The position numbers and the translations under genes were made by a program. The notes beneath the pieces are model-generated. The model ran no database searches and was not told the origin of the DNA. It saw only the letters and a program-made list of their open reading frames with translations. From Candidatus Gastranaerophilales bacterium (GTDB lineage: Bacteria > Cyanobacteriota > Vampirovibrionia > Gastranaerophilales > Gastranaerophilaceae), in NCBI GenBank assembly GCA_944324945.1, contig CALUYE010000001.1:248001-312000 (forward strand): 64,000 nt of DNA, written 5' to 3'. Position 1 is the stretch's first letter, and the number at the start of each line of letters is the position of its first letter. Below, piece by piece: positions 37,103 to 44,833 of the stretch.

Positions 37103-37861
37103 CTATTTTTGAATAACAAAACCAAAGGTTGAAGAATTATCTTTTTTTGATTTTGCAATCATATTCCAGTTGTGCGCTTTTATGAGTTTTTTAGCTATAT
37201 TTAAATTTAAACTCATACCAAGCTGATTAAAATCGCATAAATTTTCTTTATTTTCGCTGAATAAACTGTCTATTTTTTCTTTTGTCATGTAAGCGGATTT
37301 ATTTTTTGTGCTGAAACTGATTGATTTTTTGTTTTCTTTTATGTTGATTTCAATATCGCTTTTTTCAAAACCGTAGGAAATTGAACTTGTTATTATATTA
37401 TAGATAATTTTTTGTATAAATTTTCTATCGGCGCTGAGTTTTATGTTTTTCGGGGCTTTGATTACGATATTTTGTTCTTTATCTAAAGCGTAATTTCTTA
37501 TTTCGTTTAAACAGGTATTTATTTCATCAAGTAAATCTATATTTTCTAAATTCAATTTATAGTTTTCATTTTCATAGTTTAAAAGAAATAACGTATTAAC
37601 AATTATTTGAAGCAAAAAGTAGTTTGAATTGAGATTCTGGGATAGAATCTCTTTTTGTACAGGGGTAATTTTCCCGAATTTTTCTTCTAAAATAAGTTCA
37701 ATACTTCTAATCTGCGCTAAAATTGCCGTTTTTATGTCATGGCGAAGTATGCAGGAGAATTTATTTTTTTCGTTTTTTAAAATTTCCTTGTTTTTATTTT
37801 TAATCTCTCTTATTTTTTTTCTGAATTTTCTTATTAATTTTTTTTGAAAAAAAAACATCAT
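37103..37861 (-). CDS. Sensor histidine kinase without a visible sensor domain
   Basis: A 252-residue protein: a basic helical N-terminus (about residues 1-30), an HisKA-like dimerisation helix with His41 in LRHDIKTAIL, and an HATPase-like C-terminus (N-box-like KIIYNIITSSISYG, then QLGMSLNLNIAKKLIKAHNW). The usual DxGxG glycine loops are weak (the G1 region is FSTKNKSAYM), so ATP binding may be atypical. There are no membrane helices; it is cytosolic. It is encoded 6 nt downstream of the NarL-type regulator, its probable partner. Confidence 0.75.
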   Translation of the reverse strand: MMFFFQKKLIRKFRKKIREIKNKNKEILKNEKNKFSCILRHDIKTAILAQIRSIELILEEKFGKITPVQKEILSQNLNSNYFLLQIIVNTLFLLNYENENYKLNLENIDLLDEINTCLNEIRNYALDKEQNIVIKAPKNIKLSADRKFIQKIIYNIITSSISYGFEKSDIEINIKENKKSISFSTKNKSAYMTKEKIDSLFSENKENLCDFNQLGMSLNLNIAKKLIKAHNWNMIAKSKKDNSSTFGFVIQK

Positions 37862-37867
37862 ACCCCT

Positions 37868-38530
37868 CTAAAATATTCCTGCCCGAACAGCTTTAACGGC
37901 AGCCTGCACCCTGTCTTTTACGGATAATTTTGTTAAGATATTACCAACATGTGCTTTTGCTGTGTTTGTTGAAACTATGATTTCTCTTGCGATTTGCGAA
38001 TTTGTTTTACCGTCTATTAAAAGTTTTAATACTTCAAGTTCTCTGTCGGTTAAGCGTTTTTTCATCTTTTTATTTTCGTACATGCCTTCTAAATTGGTGC
38101 TTTTTGGCAGAGGAATAATTGAAAAAGCCATTTTGGCTATTTCTAAATCCATCCAGAATTCGCCTTTGGAAACCATATTAATTACTTTTTTTAAATCCGT
38201 ATTTTTTGAATTTTTTAAAATATATGAACATGCCCCGCTTGCAAGAGAAGCAAGGATTTTTTGTTCGTCTTTATGAGATGAGAGCGCTATTACTTTTGTT
38301 TTTGGAAAATTTTCTTTTATTTTACTTATTGCTTCAACCCCTTTTAAGTCGGGAAGATCAATATCCAATAAAACAATATCGCCTTCTTGTTTTTTCATTT
38401 CCAAAATGCAATCATAAGGGTTTGAAAAAACACCTAAGACTTTAAAGTTGTTATCGTTGTTAAAATTTCTCTTATATGCGATTCTGTTCAATAAATAATC
38501 GTCAACTACATATAATGTAATTAAGTCCAT
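37868..38530 (-). CDS. NarL/LuxR-family response regulator
   Basis: A 220-residue protein with receiver domain (Asp10/Asp11, phosphoacceptor Asp56 in VLLDIDLPD, ALSSHKDE, Lys in YILKNSK) and a C-terminal LuxR HTH (LTDRELEVLKLLIDGKTNSQIA; STNTAKAHVGNILTKL). It should be phosphorylated by the kinase encoded just downstream. AAGGAAG precedes the ATG. Target genes are unknown. Confidence 0.92.
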   Translation of the reverse strand: MDLITLYVVDDYLLNRIAYKRNFNNDNNFKVLGVFSNPYDCILEMKKQEGDIVLLDIDLPDLKGVEAISKIKENFPKTKVIALSSHKDEQKILASLASGACSYILKNSKNTDLKKVINMVSKGEFWMDLEIAKMAFSIIPLPKSTNLEGMYENKKMKKRLTDRELEVLKLLIDGKTNSQIAREIIVSTNTAKAHVGNILTKLSVKDRVQAAVKAVRAGIF

Positions 38531-38591
38531 ATCAGCTTCCTTAAATTTTGAGAGACAAGGATATGATATTAAACAAAGGTTTTGATGTATA

Positions 38592-40265
38592 TTACCCGAC
38601 TGTACTAACTTGAGTTAAATGTTTAAGTTTATTTTTTTGAGAATACAAAGAAGCGCAATCAGGGTATTTTTTTATTCCTTCATCCAGTATTTTATTTGAT
38701 GCTTCAAGACCGTATTCTTCAAAATAAAATTCCGATAAATCAATGTAGTCTTTTTGAGTTTGCGGCTTTATTTTTTTCAGTTCCGTAAGATATCGGGATT
38801 TATTTTTATCATTACCTTGCAATTTATTCAATTTATATAAAATATATTTATATATTATTGAATTTTTGTCAAGTTTATTGTTTGAATTTATTATTTTTAG
38901 CGCGTTTTCAATATCATTTGTTTCAAGATAACATCTTGTAAGATACTCGTATATTTCTTTTTCATTTTTTATTTTATAAGGAGCATTTATTGCATCGTTT
39001 AAATTAATTATTGCTTCGGGGTATTTTTCTTCAAGGAAATTTAACTTTGCGCATTCAAGGTAATAATAAGGGTTTTCTTCTTTTCCGATTGCTTCTTCTA
39101 TGTAATTTCGAGCTTCGGGGTATTTACCTTCAATAACACAGATTTTATACAAAAGATAAAGCGTCTCGGTTGCATTAGGATTTATTAAAGACGTTTTTCT
39201 TATTTGTTTAATTGCTTCGTTTAGTTTGTTTTCTTCAATCAAGCAAAAGATATGGTTGAAATATGCTTCATAGAATTTATCATCGGTTAAAATAAGATTT
39301 TCGAAGAATTTTTTTGAATTTTTATAGTCTTTTTTTGATAAATAATAATTACCAAGCGCCAAAAGCAGTTCTTTATTGTTGGGATTTATTTTATAGGCTT
39401 TATTTAAAACAGGTTCAATTTTATCTTCTCTGCCAATAATTTCATACATTTTTGCCTGATTAATCAGATTTTGAATGTTGTTGGGATTTAAGTTAAGAGT
39501 TTCTTCGATATTTTTTTGGGCAAGGTCAAAATCCTGCGTTTGAAAAGCTAAATCTGTTAAAAAATTTCTCATGTTTATATTGGTGCTATCAAGCGCTGTA
39601 TAGTTTTTTATATTGTTTTTTGTATCCGCGAGGTTTCCTTCATAGAATTTTTCTATTGCCTTATAATAATAAACATCTTTTGTTAAATTCGGAACCGTGG
39701 TTATATTTAAAACAGTGGCAAGATTTGTTTTTATAATTTCGTTATTATACATAATTGCATGTTCTAAATATTCTTTTGCTTTAATTTCATCCCCTTTTGT
39801 GTATGCTGTTTTTGCTTTTACAAAGTATGCAAGGGCGGATTTAGGGTCTATTTTTAACATTAAATCAGCGTAATTTTCCGATTTATCATAATTTCCCGCT
39901 TCAAAATACGTTACTGCAATATCAAAATAGTCTTCAAGGTTTGCAATTTTTTCAAGGTCAAAAAATACTTTTTCAATGTTTCTTTTTTTTACAATCATAT
40001 CAAAGGACTTTTTGAAATTCTCATTTATTAAATTTTCATCCTCTTTTTTGTTTTTTTGATATGCTTTTGCAAGAAAATAATACCCCCACTCATCCTGCGG
40101 GTTGTTTAAAATATAGGTTTCAAAATAATCTTGAGCGTTTTTATAATATCCTTTTTCATAAATATTAACGCCTTCTTCAAAGTCCCTTAAAAAGCTTGCA
40201 AAACAAGCATTTTGAAGATAAATCATACAAAAAAGAAGTGTTAGAATTTTTATTATTTTATTCAT
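38592..40265 (-). CDS. Exported TPR-repeat protein
   Basis: A 557-residue protein with a signal peptide (about residues 1-23, IIKILTLLFCMIYLQNACFA) and then about 12-14 tetratricopeptide repeats, such as AQDYFETYILNNPQDEWGYYFLAKAY and ALAYFVKAKTAYTKGDEIKAKEYLE. TPR superhelices bind other proteins or peptides; a Cys near the cleavage site (NACFAS) leaves open lipidation. The start overlaps the end of tmk by 4 nt. Confidence 0.88.
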   Translation of the reverse strand: MNKIIKILTLLFCMIYLQNACFASFLRDFEEGVNIYEKGYYKNAQDYFETYILNNPQDEWGYYFLAKAYQKNKKEDENLINENFKKSFDMIVKKRNIEKVFFDLEKIANLEDYFDIAVTYFEAGNYDKSENYADLMLKIDPKSALAYFVKAKTAYTKGDEIKAKEYLEHAIMYNNEIIKTNLATVLNITTVPNLTKDVYYYKAIEKFYEGNLADTKNNIKNYTALDSTNINMRNFLTDLAFQTQDFDLAQKNIEETLNLNPNNIQNLINQAKMYEIIGREDKIEPVLNKAYKINPNNKELLLALGNYYLSKKDYKNSKKFFENLILTDDKFYEAYFNHIFCLIEENKLNEAIKQIRKTSLINPNATETLYLLYKICVIEGKYPEARNYIEEAIGKEENPYYYLECAKLNFLEEKYPEAIINLNDAINAPYKIKNEKEIYEYLTRCYLETNDIENALKIINSNNKLDKNSIIYKYILYKLNKLQGNDKNKSRYLTELKKIKPQTQKDYIDLSEFYFEEYGLEASNKILDEGIKKYPDCASLYSQKNKLKHLTQVSTVG

Positions 40266-40882
40266 AAAATATCGTCGATTATTTTTTGAACCTGTAAAAA
40301 TACTTCATCAATTCCTAAATTAGCGTTGATTACTTTAATTCTTTCGGGGTATTTTTGAGCAAGTTTTAAATACCCTTCTTTTACTCTTTTGTGAAACTCA
40401 AGACTTTCTTTTTCAAGCCTGTCTTTTTCTTTCCCTACTCTTTTTTGCCCTGTTTCAATATCTACATCAAACAAAAGCGTCAGGTCGGGTTTTTGGTTTT
40501 TAGTTGCAAGATTATTTAAAAAATCGATTTTTTCAATATCTCCCATCCTGCCAAACCCTTGATATGCAACGGTTGAATCAATATGCCTGTCGCATAAAAC
40601 CATGTTTCCTTCGTTTTTGTTTTTTAAAATGACGGTTTCAAAGTGCTGCGCTCTGTCGGCTAAATATAAAAATAATTCGCAAATATCGCTTACATAACCT
40701 TTATGGTGAAGAAGAATCTCTCTTAAACTCTTGCCTATATCAGACCCTCCGGGTTCAAGCGTTTGAATTGTTTTATAGCCTTTTTTCCTTAAATATTTGT
40801 CTAAAAGTTCAAGCTGGGTTGTTTTGCCGCAGCCGTCTATTCCTTCAAAAGTTATAAATAAACCCTTTTTAATATCATCCAT
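40262..40882 (-). CDS. tmk: Thymidylate kinase
   Basis: A 206-residue protein with P-loop FEGIDGCGKTTQ near the N-terminus, LEPGGSDIGKSLRE, the DRH motif in LCDRHIDSTVAYQG, and the LID region KRVGKEKDRLEKE. It phosphorylates dTMP to dTDP. The length is normal. A TGAGGAATT ribosome site precedes the ATG. Translationally coupled to the TPR gene downstream. Confidence 0.94.
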   Translation of the reverse strand: MDDIKKGLFITFEGIDGCGKTTQLELLDKYLRKKGYKTIQTLEPGGSDIGKSLREILLHHKGYVSDICELFLYLADRAQHFETVILKNKNEGNMVLCDRHIDSTVAYQGFGRMGDIEKIDFLNNLATKNQKPDLTLLFDVDIETGQKRVGKEKDRLEKESLEFHKRVKEGYLKLAQKYPERIKVINANLGIDEVFLQVQKIIDDIL

Positions 40883-40951
40883 AATAATTCCTCAATAAAA
40901 TTATATTATACAAAGGATAATTTAAAAAGAATTTATAAAAACTTTTAACAT

Positions 40952-41707
40952 TTAATCTTTTTGAATGGATTTATTCATCCATTCATCCGCGCGCTCTCCT
41001 GTTAAAATTTTACCGTCTGCCCTTATTCCAAAGCCAAAGGGATCTTCGCCTTGATTAAAATCATCTATATCCATGCAAAAAATTTTATAAGCTATATCAA
41101 AACCGTTCTCATCGCAATAATTGGCGGGAAATTGATCGGGAGAAGAGAAAAACCTTAAACGGTGTTTGGTGCCGTCTTCATTTGTTGTTTCTTGCGAGCC
41201 GAATGCCGCTGTGCTTTCGGAATAGAATATTGTTCCGTTATCAAGTACGATTTCTTTTGACATCTTTTCTTGCGCTTCTTTGCATAATCTGTCAAGTTCT
41301 TTTTTGGTGTTTTTGATATCTTCTTCATTGGGAGTAGACGGGGTATAACCGGAACCTACCGCTTTTCCGTTTAATAATATTGCAAGGCCCCGTTTGGCGT
41401 TTTTTTGACAGTTAACACTTTTTGTTTTCAGGGTGTCTGCAAATGTTTCGCAAAAATATGTTCTTGTATTGTCATTATCATAAATCTGCTCTCCGTTGCT
41501 TTTTATTCCTAAGTCTCCGTTTTGATAATATTTATCGGACGTTACAAGTTCACGAATGACGGTAGCTAATGTATTATATCCTTTTTTAAATTTCATAACC
41601 TGTTCATCAGGAGAACTCTGAAATGCAATCGGCAAAAGTATCATGGTTAAAACACCTATTATTACAAGAACGATTAAAATTTCCGCTAAAGTAAACCCTT
41701 TTTTCAT
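40952..41707 (-). CDS. Type IV pilin-like/pseudopilin protein
   Basis: The ATG at 41707 (MKKGFTLAEILIVLVIIGVL, 251 residues) has GGAGG upstream and gives a class III prepilin signal: KKG before the cut, then F-T-L-A-E with the essential Glu5. The frame extends upstream to 41764, but that part is not pilin-like. The globular part is charged and has Cys pairs (YFCETFADTL, VNCQKNAKRG, RLCKEAQEKM, NYCDENGFD, IFCMDIDDF). Such proteins are processed by PilD and placed in a pilus or type II secretion-like fibre. No pil/gsp genes adjoin it. Confidence 0.82.
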   Translation of the reverse strand: MKKGFTLAEILIVLVIIGVLTMILLPIAFQSSPDEQVMKFKKGYNTLATVIRELVTSDKYYQNGDLGIKSNGEQIYDNDNTRTYFCETFADTLKTKSVNCQKNAKRGLAILLNGKAVGSGYTPSTPNEEDIKNTKKELDRLCKEAQEKMSKEIVLDNGTIFYSESTAAFGSQETTNEDGTKHRLRFFSSPDQFPANYCDENGFDIAYKIFCMDIDDFNQGEDPFGFGIRADGKILTGERADEWMNKSIQKD

Positions 41708-41832
41708 ACATATCCTCCATAAAATTATGAATATATTCATGTCATGAAATTTAAGATTTTGCAAGGGTTTTTTGTGGATTTTGTAAGAAATATATTACAG
41801 AATTTATTAACGATAAGTGTGAAAATTAAAAA

Positions 41833-42048
41833 ATGGGAATAAGGAAATTAAAAAATCATATCGGAAGAAAAATCAAAAATTTGCGCCTTGAAAACGGATT
41901 ATCCCAGGAAAAATTAGCGGAATGCACCGGCATGTCAAGAGAACATATTTCATGCATTGAAAGGGGTAAAAATATGATTTCTATTGATTCCCTTTATAAA
42001 ATTTCGGAATTTTTTAAGATAAATATTAAAGATTTTTTTGAAGTTTAA
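41833..42048 (+). CDS. Small XRE-family regulator
   Basis: A 71-residue protein that is almost only an XRE HTH: HIGRKIKNLRLENGLSQEKLAECTGMSREHISCIERGKNM. It lacks any further domain. The ATG follows an AT-rich leader without a clear Shine-Dalgarno. It is similar in its HTH to the 56385-56702 regulator. Target unknown. Confidence 0.85.
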   Translation: MGIRKLKNHIGRKIKNLRLENGLSQEKLAECTGMSREHISCIERGKNMISIDSLYKISEFFKINIKDFFEV

Positions 42049-42175
42049 TTTTTTTCTGTTTTAGAATAAATATTACATTTTATGAAAAATTTGCAACAAA
42101 TTAGACCAAATTAAAATTATATTTTATAATATTAATTAAAAATGGTTTTGAGTATTAAAAGGGAGAGAGGATTCA

Positions 42176-42808
42176 GTGCAGGAATCATTGTTCAACACAG
42201 TACAAAAATTGCAAAACGAAGATAAAATAAATGTTGAAGAATTGGAAACTTTTTTAAACAGCGACATTGAAGAAGTTGTTTCCCTTTGCAAAAAAGCATG
42301 CTTAAAACCAAAAACCGATTCTATGGGAAATGCTTACTTTACAAAAAAAGATGCAAGTATTCTGAAAAAAATGAAAGAATTATACGAACAAACAAAACAA
42401 TTGCAGGAGGATAAGGAAGAAATAACCTCAACCATAGAAGAAGCACCCGAGGAAGTCAAGGAATTAAATAACCCCGATAAAAAAATTAACTTTTTAATGA
42501 AAGCAAAGGAAAGAATTAAAACTTCTCAAGCGCCGCTTGCAATGAACAGCGCTGCCAATCAGCTTCAAGGAAGACTTGAAGTTTTTGAAAAAAATATAAT
42601 CGATAAAATGAGCGCTCTTTTAAGCGAAAAAATGGATGGTTTTGACGAAATCATAGTTGAACTTATACGCTCAAAAACAGAAAACGAAAATTTAAGACAA
42701 CAGGTAAATACTCTAAATAAACAAGTTTTCATTTTAAAAGGCGAGCTTGCTTCGTTTAAACCCGTGGCGCTTGGTTTTTATGTAAAACAAGAAAAAAATG
42801 ACTTATAA
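42176..42808 (+). CDS. Coiled-coil protein with possible MerR-like N-terminus
   Basis: A 210-residue protein starting with GTG at 42176 after a strong GGGAGAGAGG. Residues about 15-70 (INVEELETFLNSDIEEVVSLCKKA; GNAYFTKKDASILKKMKEL) resemble a MerR-type winged helix, but weakly. The rest is Lys/Glu-rich coiled coil (ENLRQQVNTLNKQVFILKGEL) and ends in VALGFYVKQEKNDL. It lies 5 nt before the histidine kinase gene and may be its partner or a scaffold. Function unknown. Confidence 0.6.
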   Translation: MQESLFNTVQKLQNEDKINVEELETFLNSDIEEVVSLCKKACLKPKTDSMGNAYFTKKDASILKKMKELYEQTKQLQEDKEEITSTIEEAPEEVKELNNPDKKINFLMKAKERIKTSQAPLAMNSAANQLQGRLEVFEKNIIDKMSALLSEKMDGFDEIIVELIRSKTENENLRQQVNTLNKQVFILKGELASFKPVALGFYVKQEKNDL

Positions 42809-42813
42809 TTTTT

Positions 42814-44520
42814 ATGAGTAATGCGCTAATCAGTTTTTATCACAATCTTGAAGAACCCATTATAATCTACGATAAAAAAGCGGATATTTTGTATCATAAT
42901 TTATCGTTCGGTAAAATTTTTTCAAATTTCAACGAATCAACAGGCTATAAATCTCTTATAAAGCTGACTTATAAATTTTCTTATCAGATGTGTTTTATAC
43001 GCTCGGAAGATGTAAAGACGTATAACCCTATTATTTGTGCTCTTGAGAACGATTGTAATTTTTCTACTTTTGCAACTTATCAAAAAGACGAAAATGTTTT
43101 TTATTATTTTTTAATCAAAGCATTCAGTGTTAAAAAAAGGTATAGAATTGTTTACCTTTACGACATTACAAATGAATTAAGAACGGAAAAATTAAAAGAA
43201 GAAAACGAAAGATTAAGAATCCAAAATATTGAATTTGCTTCAACAAATTCTAAAGCGCAAAATCAGGCCGTCAAAATGGCGCTTTTAAACAGGATTTCAA
43301 TAAGCATCAGAAACGAGCTCGATATTAAAACTTTAATAGAAAAGTCTCTTAAAGAATTAAGCATTGTTTTTGGTGCCAATAAGAGCTATTTTGCGGAATT
43401 CAACAAAGAAGATTTTATAATCAAATACACATACCCTGATGTTTATGCTCCTCAGATAGGTGAAAAATTGATATATTCCAAAAAAATCACCGATGATTTG
43501 CATGCAAATATTTATTCGATTCAAGCCTGCATAAAAGAGCATGACGGTGCTTCAATTCCGCTTTTGAATTCAACAACGAGGATAATTATCCCGATAATTA
43601 ATAATGAACAATTATTTGGAATTGCCGTTATATTTACCCCCAAAAAAGAAATAACAGCACTTGAGCGCGAGCTTCTTGTCGGGATTTCTATGCAAATATC
43701 GTCTTCCGTTATTCAAGCAAGCCTGTTTCATCAGATTTCACAAAAAAAAGAAGAACTTGAAAGCGCAATAAAAGAGCTTAAAGAAACCCAGCTTCAATTA
43801 ATAAATTCCGAAAAAATGGCTTCCTTAGGTCAGCTTGTAGCTTCCGTTGCCCATGAAATAAACACCCCCTTAGGCGCAATTAGCGCAAATAATGAGATGA
43901 TGGCAAGCGTTTTTAATCATTTTGATGTTAGCACGCTTGATATTTTAAAAGAGATAAATTCAACAGACAAAGAAGCAATAAAAAGAATAACAAATATAGT
44001 CCAATCTCTGAAACGTTTTGTAAGGCTGGACGAAACAACCCAACAAGAAGCAAATATCAATCAAGAGCTTGATTTAACACTAAGTCTTATACATCACAAA
44101 ATAAAAAATAATTTTGAAATAATAAAGCAATACGACTCAATCCCTTATATAAATTGTTATCCCAATATGCTGAATCAAGTATTTTTGAATATTTTAATGA
44201 ATGCAATTCATTCGATTGAAGAAATAAAATCAAAAGACTCCTCCTATAAAGGTAAAATCAAACTAAAAACTTTTATTGAAGGTGAATTTTTAAGAATTTG
44301 TATTTTGGATAACGGAAAAGGAATAAGCCCTAAAGACAAAAAAAATATCTTTCAAGCAGGCTTTACGACAAAAAAGAAAGGACAGGGAACGGGCTTAGGG
44401 CTTGCAATTTGTAAAAAAATTATAGAAAAACACAAAGGAAAAATATCTTTTAAAAGCGGTACAATCGAAAACGAACCTGATTTTAAAACAGAATTTATAA
44501 TAGATATACCTCTTTTTTAA
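42814..44520 (+). CDS. Sensor histidine kinase with PAS-like and GAF domains
   Basis: A 568-residue cytosolic kinase. The N-terminus looks PAS-like (PIIIYDKKADILYHNLSFG), followed by a coiled coil, a GAF domain (about 160-310: LIEKSLKELSIVFGANKSYF; RIIIPIINNEQLFGIAVI), a second coiled coil, HisKA with His347 in SVAHEINTPLGAI and an HATPase domain (NILMNAIHSIEE, ILDNGKGIS, GTGLGLAICKKI). It senses an intracellular ligand and phosphorylates an unknown regulator. No response regulator adjoins; the coiled-coil protein upstream is co-transcribed. Confidence 0.88.
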   Translation: MSNALISFYHNLEEPIIIYDKKADILYHNLSFGKIFSNFNESTGYKSLIKLTYKFSYQMCFIRSEDVKTYNPIICALENDCNFSTFATYQKDENVFYYFLIKAFSVKKRYRIVYLYDITNELRTEKLKEENERLRIQNIEFASTNSKAQNQAVKMALLNRISISIRNELDIKTLIEKSLKELSIVFGANKSYFAEFNKEDFIIKYTYPDVYAPQIGEKLIYSKKITDDLHANIYSIQACIKEHDGASIPLLNSTTRIIIPIINNEQLFGIAVIFTPKKEITALERELLVGISMQISSSVIQASLFHQISQKKEELESAIKELKETQLQLINSEKMASLGQLVASVAHEINTPLGAISANNEMMASVFNHFDVSTLDILKEINSTDKEAIKRITNIVQSLKRFVRLDETTQQEANINQELDLTLSLIHHKIKNNFEIIKQYDSIPYINCYPNMLNQVFLNILMNAIHSIEEIKSKDSSYKGKIKLKTFIEGEFLRICILDNGKGISPKDKKNIFQAGFTTKKKGQGTGLGLAICKKIIEKHKGKISFKSGTIENEPDFKTEFIIDIPLF

Positions 44521-44553
44521 AAAACTTCTTGCAAGAATTGTTTTATCTGCTAT

Positions 44554-44559
44554 TATAAT
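44554..44559 (+). promoter_or_regulatory. -10 element of the tRNA-Arg locus
   Basis: TATAAT ends 5 nt before the duplicated tRNA 5' end at 44565 and about 140 nt before the intact tRNA. This is the expected place for the original tRNA promoter. Confidence 0.45.
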
Positions 44560-44564
44560 TCTAT

Positions 44565-44581
44565 GCTCTGGTAGCTCAGCT
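44565..44581 (+). repeat. Duplicated 5' end of tRNA-Arg
   Basis: GCTCTGGTAGCTCAGCT matches the first 17 nt of the intact tRNA (44699-44715) at 16 of 17 positions. The sequence then departs into the repeat element, so this is a fragment and not a working tRNA. Confidence 0.8.
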
Positions 44582-44583
44582 AA

Positions 44584-44676
44584 GTGCGTGAGCCGGTGCG
44601 AAAATCGATGAGGCGACGAGCCTCAACGATGAAGCAGTCGATAGGCGACGTGGAAATCTTTGATTTCCTCAGGAGC
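44584..44676 (+). repeat. Structured repeat element, copy B, inside the tRNA locus
   Basis: Contains GTGCGTGAGCCGG (44584-44596), a GAGGC-GACGA-GCCTC hairpin, CGATGA twice, GTCGATAGGCGACG (44637-44650), a GGAAATC-TTT-GATTTCC hairpin and AGGAGC (44671-44676). Same conserved blocks in the same order as copy A (25219-25369, minus strand), with the 14-mer identical. Non-coding. Confidence 0.6.
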
Positions 44677-44698
44677 GAAATAAAAATTAAATAATCAA

Positions 44699-44772
44699 GC
44701 CCTGGTAGCTCAGCTGGATAGAGCAACTGCCTTCTAAGCAGTAGGTCATGCGTTCGAATCGCATCCAGGGTA
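44699..44772 (+). tRNA. tRNA-Arg (anticodon TCT)
   Basis: Complete cloverleaf: acceptor GCCCTGG/CCAGGGT (44699-44705 with 44765-44771, G-U at the first pair), D arm GCTC/GAGC, anticodon stem ACTGC/GCAGT with loop CTTCTAA and anticodon TCT at 44733-44735, T arm ATGCG-TTCGAAT-CGCAT. CCA is not encoded. It reads AGA codons, which are common in this genome. Confidence 0.95.
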
Positions 44773-44780
44773 GATAAACC

Positions 44781-44810
44781 AAAAGGACCCGCACAAGACG
44801 GGTCTTTTGT
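44781..44810 (+). terminator. Intrinsic terminator after tRNA-Arg
   Basis: GACCCG (44786-44791), 7 nt, CGGGTC (44799-44804), flanked by A's and followed by TTTT. Confidence 0.75.
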
Positions 44811-44833
44811 TTTGCTTTCAATAAATAAAATTT

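Noticed and set aside
44565-44640. A second complete tRNA gene
   Set aside because: Only the first 17 nt match; there is no anticodon or T arm afterwards.
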